The notes under the pieces: model-generated
Told to the model about the DNA's origin: nothing
Database searches by the model: none
The model's input: the letters and a program-made list of their open reading frames with translations, nothing else
Assembly (NCBI GenBank): GCA_947302895.1
Contig: CAMYWU010000062.1
Coordinates: forward strand, 1-7,946
Direction of reading: 5' to 3'
Source: an uncultured Clostridia bacterium
GTDB lineage: Bacteria > Bacillota > Clostridia > Oscillospirales > Acutalibacteraceae
DNA length: 7,946 nt
In this document: one piece after another, positions 6,080-7,946 of the stretch
Layout of the letters: each line of letters opens with the position of its first letter
Numbering within the stretch: position 1 is the stretch's first letter
Position numbers and translations under genes: made by a program

Positions 6080-7322
6080 TCTCCCTTCCTTTCATAATCA
6101 GGCATCCGTCGATTGTTGTTTTGCCCTTAACGATATCCTCTGCAAAGGCTCTGCAGCTCGGAGCACCGCAGGCACCGCAGTCTATACCGGGCAGGGTTGC
6201 TTTTAAACTCTGGATATCAGCCATCATTCTCATCGACTGCGCAATACTGTCGCCCAGCCTGTTTATCGGCTGATACTCGGGAAGAACGTTAAACAGATAA
6301 TCCTCGGGGATATATGTTTCATCATCAATGAAATTCTGAGATACGGGAAGATATCTTCTGAGCGACTGAAGCCTTGCCTTGGCAATAAACGGATTTGCCA
6401 TCGCCATAACTCCGCCAACGCATCCGCCGGGGCAGGCATTGAGCTCAATGAACTTAAGCGAGGGAATGTTTCCGTTTTCAACCTGGTCGAGCACACGAAT
6501 GATATTTTCAATTCCGTCTGCCGCAAGATAATCCTCGTTGAATATTGCGGTTGATTCGCCGCCCGAGGAAGCCCAGCCAATACCGATTATTCCCGATTCG
6601 CAAAGCGATTTAATTTCATTCTCCTGCGACATTTCGCCGATAAGCATAAAATATATATCGCTTATTGAAACAACAACGTCAACCTGACTCTTATAATCAG
6701 CAAAGCCGTTTTTAACGTAGCTTACCTTTCCTGGACACGGGGATATGAAACAAACTCCGATATCCTCGCTGCTAAGCTCGGGATGCTCTTTAAGCGCCTT
6801 TTCCCTTGCAAGCCTTGCGGCAACCTCCATCGGAGGCAGCATATGCAAAATATTTTCGCTCAGCGACGGAAATCTTAAAGATATCAGCCTTATGGCAACG
6901 GGACAAGCCGAGGAAATAACCGGCTTCTTAATTCCGTCTGTTTTAAGATAAAGTCGAGTATATGCCGAAACAAGCTCTGCCGCCTTGGAAACCTCAAAAA
7001 CATCATCAAACCCGATTCTTAAAAGCCCGTCGAGAACATAATCAACATCATCAAGATTATCAAACTGACCGTAAAGCGTCGGAGCGGGAAGCGCAATTTT
7101 GTATTTAAAGCGCTTCATATCCTCGAGCTTTCCGAAAACAGCCTTCTTTGCCTGATGCGGACAGTTTCTAATACACTCTCCGCAATCAATGCAGCGCTTT
7201 TCGTTGATAACTGCATGTCCGTCTTTAATTCTGATAGCTTCTGTCGGGCAGTGCTTTAAGCAGGTTGTGCATCCGGTGCATTTGCTTGGATCAAGCAATA
7301 CTGAATGATCATATAAATGCAT
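6063..7322 (-). CDS. HydS-like putative sensory [FeFe] hydrogenase with ferredoxin and C-terminal Fe-S domains
   Basis: A 419-residue cytoplasmic protein. Two [4Fe-4S] ferredoxin motifs open it (Cys15/18/21/25 and Cys44/47/50/54). An [FeFe] hydrogenase large-subunit-like domain follows (about 75-330), with degenerate H-cluster motifs: L1 SSACP (137-141), L2 SPCPGK (194-199) and L3 ELNACPGGCVGG (293-304). A C-terminal Fe-S domain like that of RnfB and corrinoid Fe-S proteins has Cys382, 385, 390 and 407. Compared with hydA, the L1 cysteine thought to relay protons is Ala, the L1 Trp is gone, the L2 Met and Glu are replaced, and the L3 Met is Asn and GGG is lost. These changes point to a sensory HydS-type (group C/D) protein rather than a turnover enzyme. 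It ends 12 residues after the last Cys, with no PAS, kinase or phosphatase domain. Ribosome site GTGTGA is weak; the gene starts 9 bases after the RsbW-like gene. Confidence 0.88.
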   Translation of the reverse strand: MHLYDHSVLLDPSKCTGCTTCLKHCPTEAIRIKDGHAVINEKRCIDCGECIRNCPHQAKKAVFGKLEDMKRFKYKIALPAPTLYGQFDNLDDVDYVLDGLLRIGFDDVFEVSKAAELVSAYTRLYLKTDGIKKPVISSACPVAIRLISLRFPSLSENILHMLPPMEVAARLAREKALKEHPELSSEDIGVCFISPCPGKVSYVKNGFADYKSQVDVVVSISDIYFMLIGEMSQENEIKSLCESGIIGIGWASSGGESTAIFNEDYLAADGIENIIRVLDQVENGNIPSLKFIELNACPGGCVGGVMAMANPFIAKARLQSLRRYLPVSQNFIDDETYIPEDYLFNVLPEYQPINRLGDSIAQSMRMMADIQSLKATLPGIDCGACGAPSCRAFAEDIVKGKTTIDGCLIMKGRENENDS

Positions 7323-7331
7323 TTTATCACA

Positions 7332-7757
7332 CTACTGTAAATTTACTTTCATTCTTACCGTTGTTCCAACGCCAACGGTTGATTCAATTTCCATTGAATC
7401 CGTATAGCGCTTCATATTGGGAAGACCCATACCAGCGCCGAATCCCAGCGAACGGGTGTTATCGGAGGCAGTTGAAAAGCCCTCCTGCATTGCCTGTTCA
7501 ATATTTTTAATTCCGGGACCCTTATCTGCAAGAACCATCTCTATACAGTCTTCACAAACCTTAACATCAACGGTTCCGCCGTTTGCATGGATAACCATAT
7601 TGATTTCGCCCTCATACATTGCAATTGAAACTCTGCGGATGATTTCGGGTGAAATACCAAGCTGCCGTAAATCCTTTTTAATCTGAACCGATGCCTGACC
7701 GGCTGAGGTGAAATCCTCGCCGTCAACATCAAAATGGAAAACTAATTCTTCACTCAC
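7332..7757 (-). CDS. RsbW-like anti-sigma-factor type ATP-binding protein
   Basis: A 141-residue single-domain GHKL ATPase of the RsbW/SpoIIAB kind. The N-box YEGEINMVIHA (48-58) resembles the EacxNaixHa signature of anti-sigma serine kinases; the G1 box is DKGPGI (78-83), the G2 box GFGAGMGLPNMK (105-116), and VGVGTTVRM (128-136) closes the fold. Family members phosphorylate an anti-sigma antagonist or sequester a sigma factor, but no STAS-domain antagonist, sigma factor or SpoIIE phosphatase is encoded in the window, so its partner may be one of the adjacent proteins. Translation starts at GTG (7757-7755), three bases after the stop of the upstream DRTGG fragment, with only a weak GGGA site; coupling to the upstream gene is likely. 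Nine bases separate it from the HydS-like gene. Confidence 0.88.
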   Translation of the reverse strand: MSEELVFHFDVDGEDFTSAGQASVQIKKDLRQLGISPEIIRRVSIAMYEGEINMVIHANGGTVDVKVCEDCIEMVLADKGPGIKNIEQAMQEGFSTASDNTRSLGFGAGMGLPNMKRYTDSMEIESTVGVGTTVRMKVNLQ

Positions 7758-7760
7758 GGC

Positions 7761-7934
7761 TTATTTATTTCCCAAACCGTTTGAATACATTATGCCGCAG
7801 GCTTCATAAAGCCTTTTGTTGCTCTGCATAATAACTATTCCGTTATCTCTTGCAAGACTGAGCATTTCCTCGGTTGGAGTTTTTGAACGAACAAAAACTA
7901 TACAAACCATATCCAAGGTCTCTAGGGGGAGATT
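7761..7934 (-). CDS. Partial DRTGG-domain-like protein, C-terminal half only
   Basis: The frame ends at TAA 7763-7761 and reads back through ARDNGIVIMQSNKRLYEACG and MYSNGLGNK. The preceding VCIVFVRSKTPTEEMLSLA has the hydrophobic-strand, loop, helix pattern of the last half of DRTGG proteins, and the stretch is similar in layout to residues 67-106 of the complete DRTGG protein at 5747-6079. Family members are about 110-120 residues; only about 50 fit here. An in-frame TAA at 7937-7935 blocks extension, and the outermost ~30 bases do not look like the family in any frame. Either the contig end is wrong, or the gene is truncated or frameshifted. A short ORF from ATG 7910-7908 is possible but has no ribosome site. 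It lies three bases before the RsbW-like gene. Confidence 0.6.
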   Translation of the reverse strand, partial: NLPLETLDMVCIVFVRSKTPTEEMLSLARDNGIVIMQSNKRLYEACGIMYSNGLGNK

Positions 7935-7946
7935 TTAGGAAATAGT

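Noticed and set aside
5835..6206. Plus-strand 123-residue ORF antisense to the DRTGG and HydS-like genes.
   Set aside because: Both minus-strand genes have clear domain motifs here; the Ser/Thr/Ile-rich plus translation is a typical antisense shadow.
7908..7910. ATG at 7910 as the true start of a 49-residue gene.
   Set aside because: No ribosome site precedes it and the protein would start in the middle of a conserved strand; a truncated or misassembled gene is more likely.

Overview
The window carries one large minus-strand operon for an electron-bifurcating-type [FeFe] hydrogenase, with a set of sensing and signalling genes upstream of the catalytic genes. Gene families, gene order, strong GGAGG-type ribosome sites and moderate GC suggest an anaerobic fermenting member of the Clostridia (Ruminococcaceae/Oscillospiraceae-like). 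This is inference; there is no rRNA or other marker. The odd length and a broken gene at the right edge suggest the window is a whole short contig, possibly from a metagenome.

In transcription order, right to left: the C-terminal half of a DRTGG-domain protein (right edge); a stand-alone RsbW-like ATP-binding protein (7332-7757); an HydS-like, degenerate [FeFe] hydrogenase with ferredoxin and C-terminal Fe-S domains (6063-7322); a second, complete DRTGG protein (5747-6079); a PHP-domain phosphoesterase (5022-5747); and an orphan GHKL ATPase without a histidine phosphoacceptor domain (4463-5017). A 90-base AT-rich gap with a possible internal promoter follows. Then come the structural genes: a thioredoxin-like HndB-type protein (3989-4372), hydB, the NuoF-like flavoprotein (2148-3971), and hydA, the H-cluster subunit (388-2133). 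A strong intrinsic terminator (360-380) ends the operon. A near-consensus promoter begins where its T-tract ends and serves an unrecognised gene that leaves the left edge (1-296).

How they may work together: HydA and HydB would couple H2 to NAD(H) and ferredoxin. The HydS-like protein keeps Fe-S and H-cluster-like motifs but has substitutions expected of a sensor. It could report H2 or redox state to the GHKL, DRTGG and PHP proteins. That wiring is inferred only from gene order, overlaps and family knowledge. The usual NuoE/HydC [2Fe-2S] subunit of multimeric hydrogenases is not encoded here, and no PAS or SpoIIE-type output domain is present. No RNA genes, insertion sequences, CRISPR arrays or long repeats were seen.
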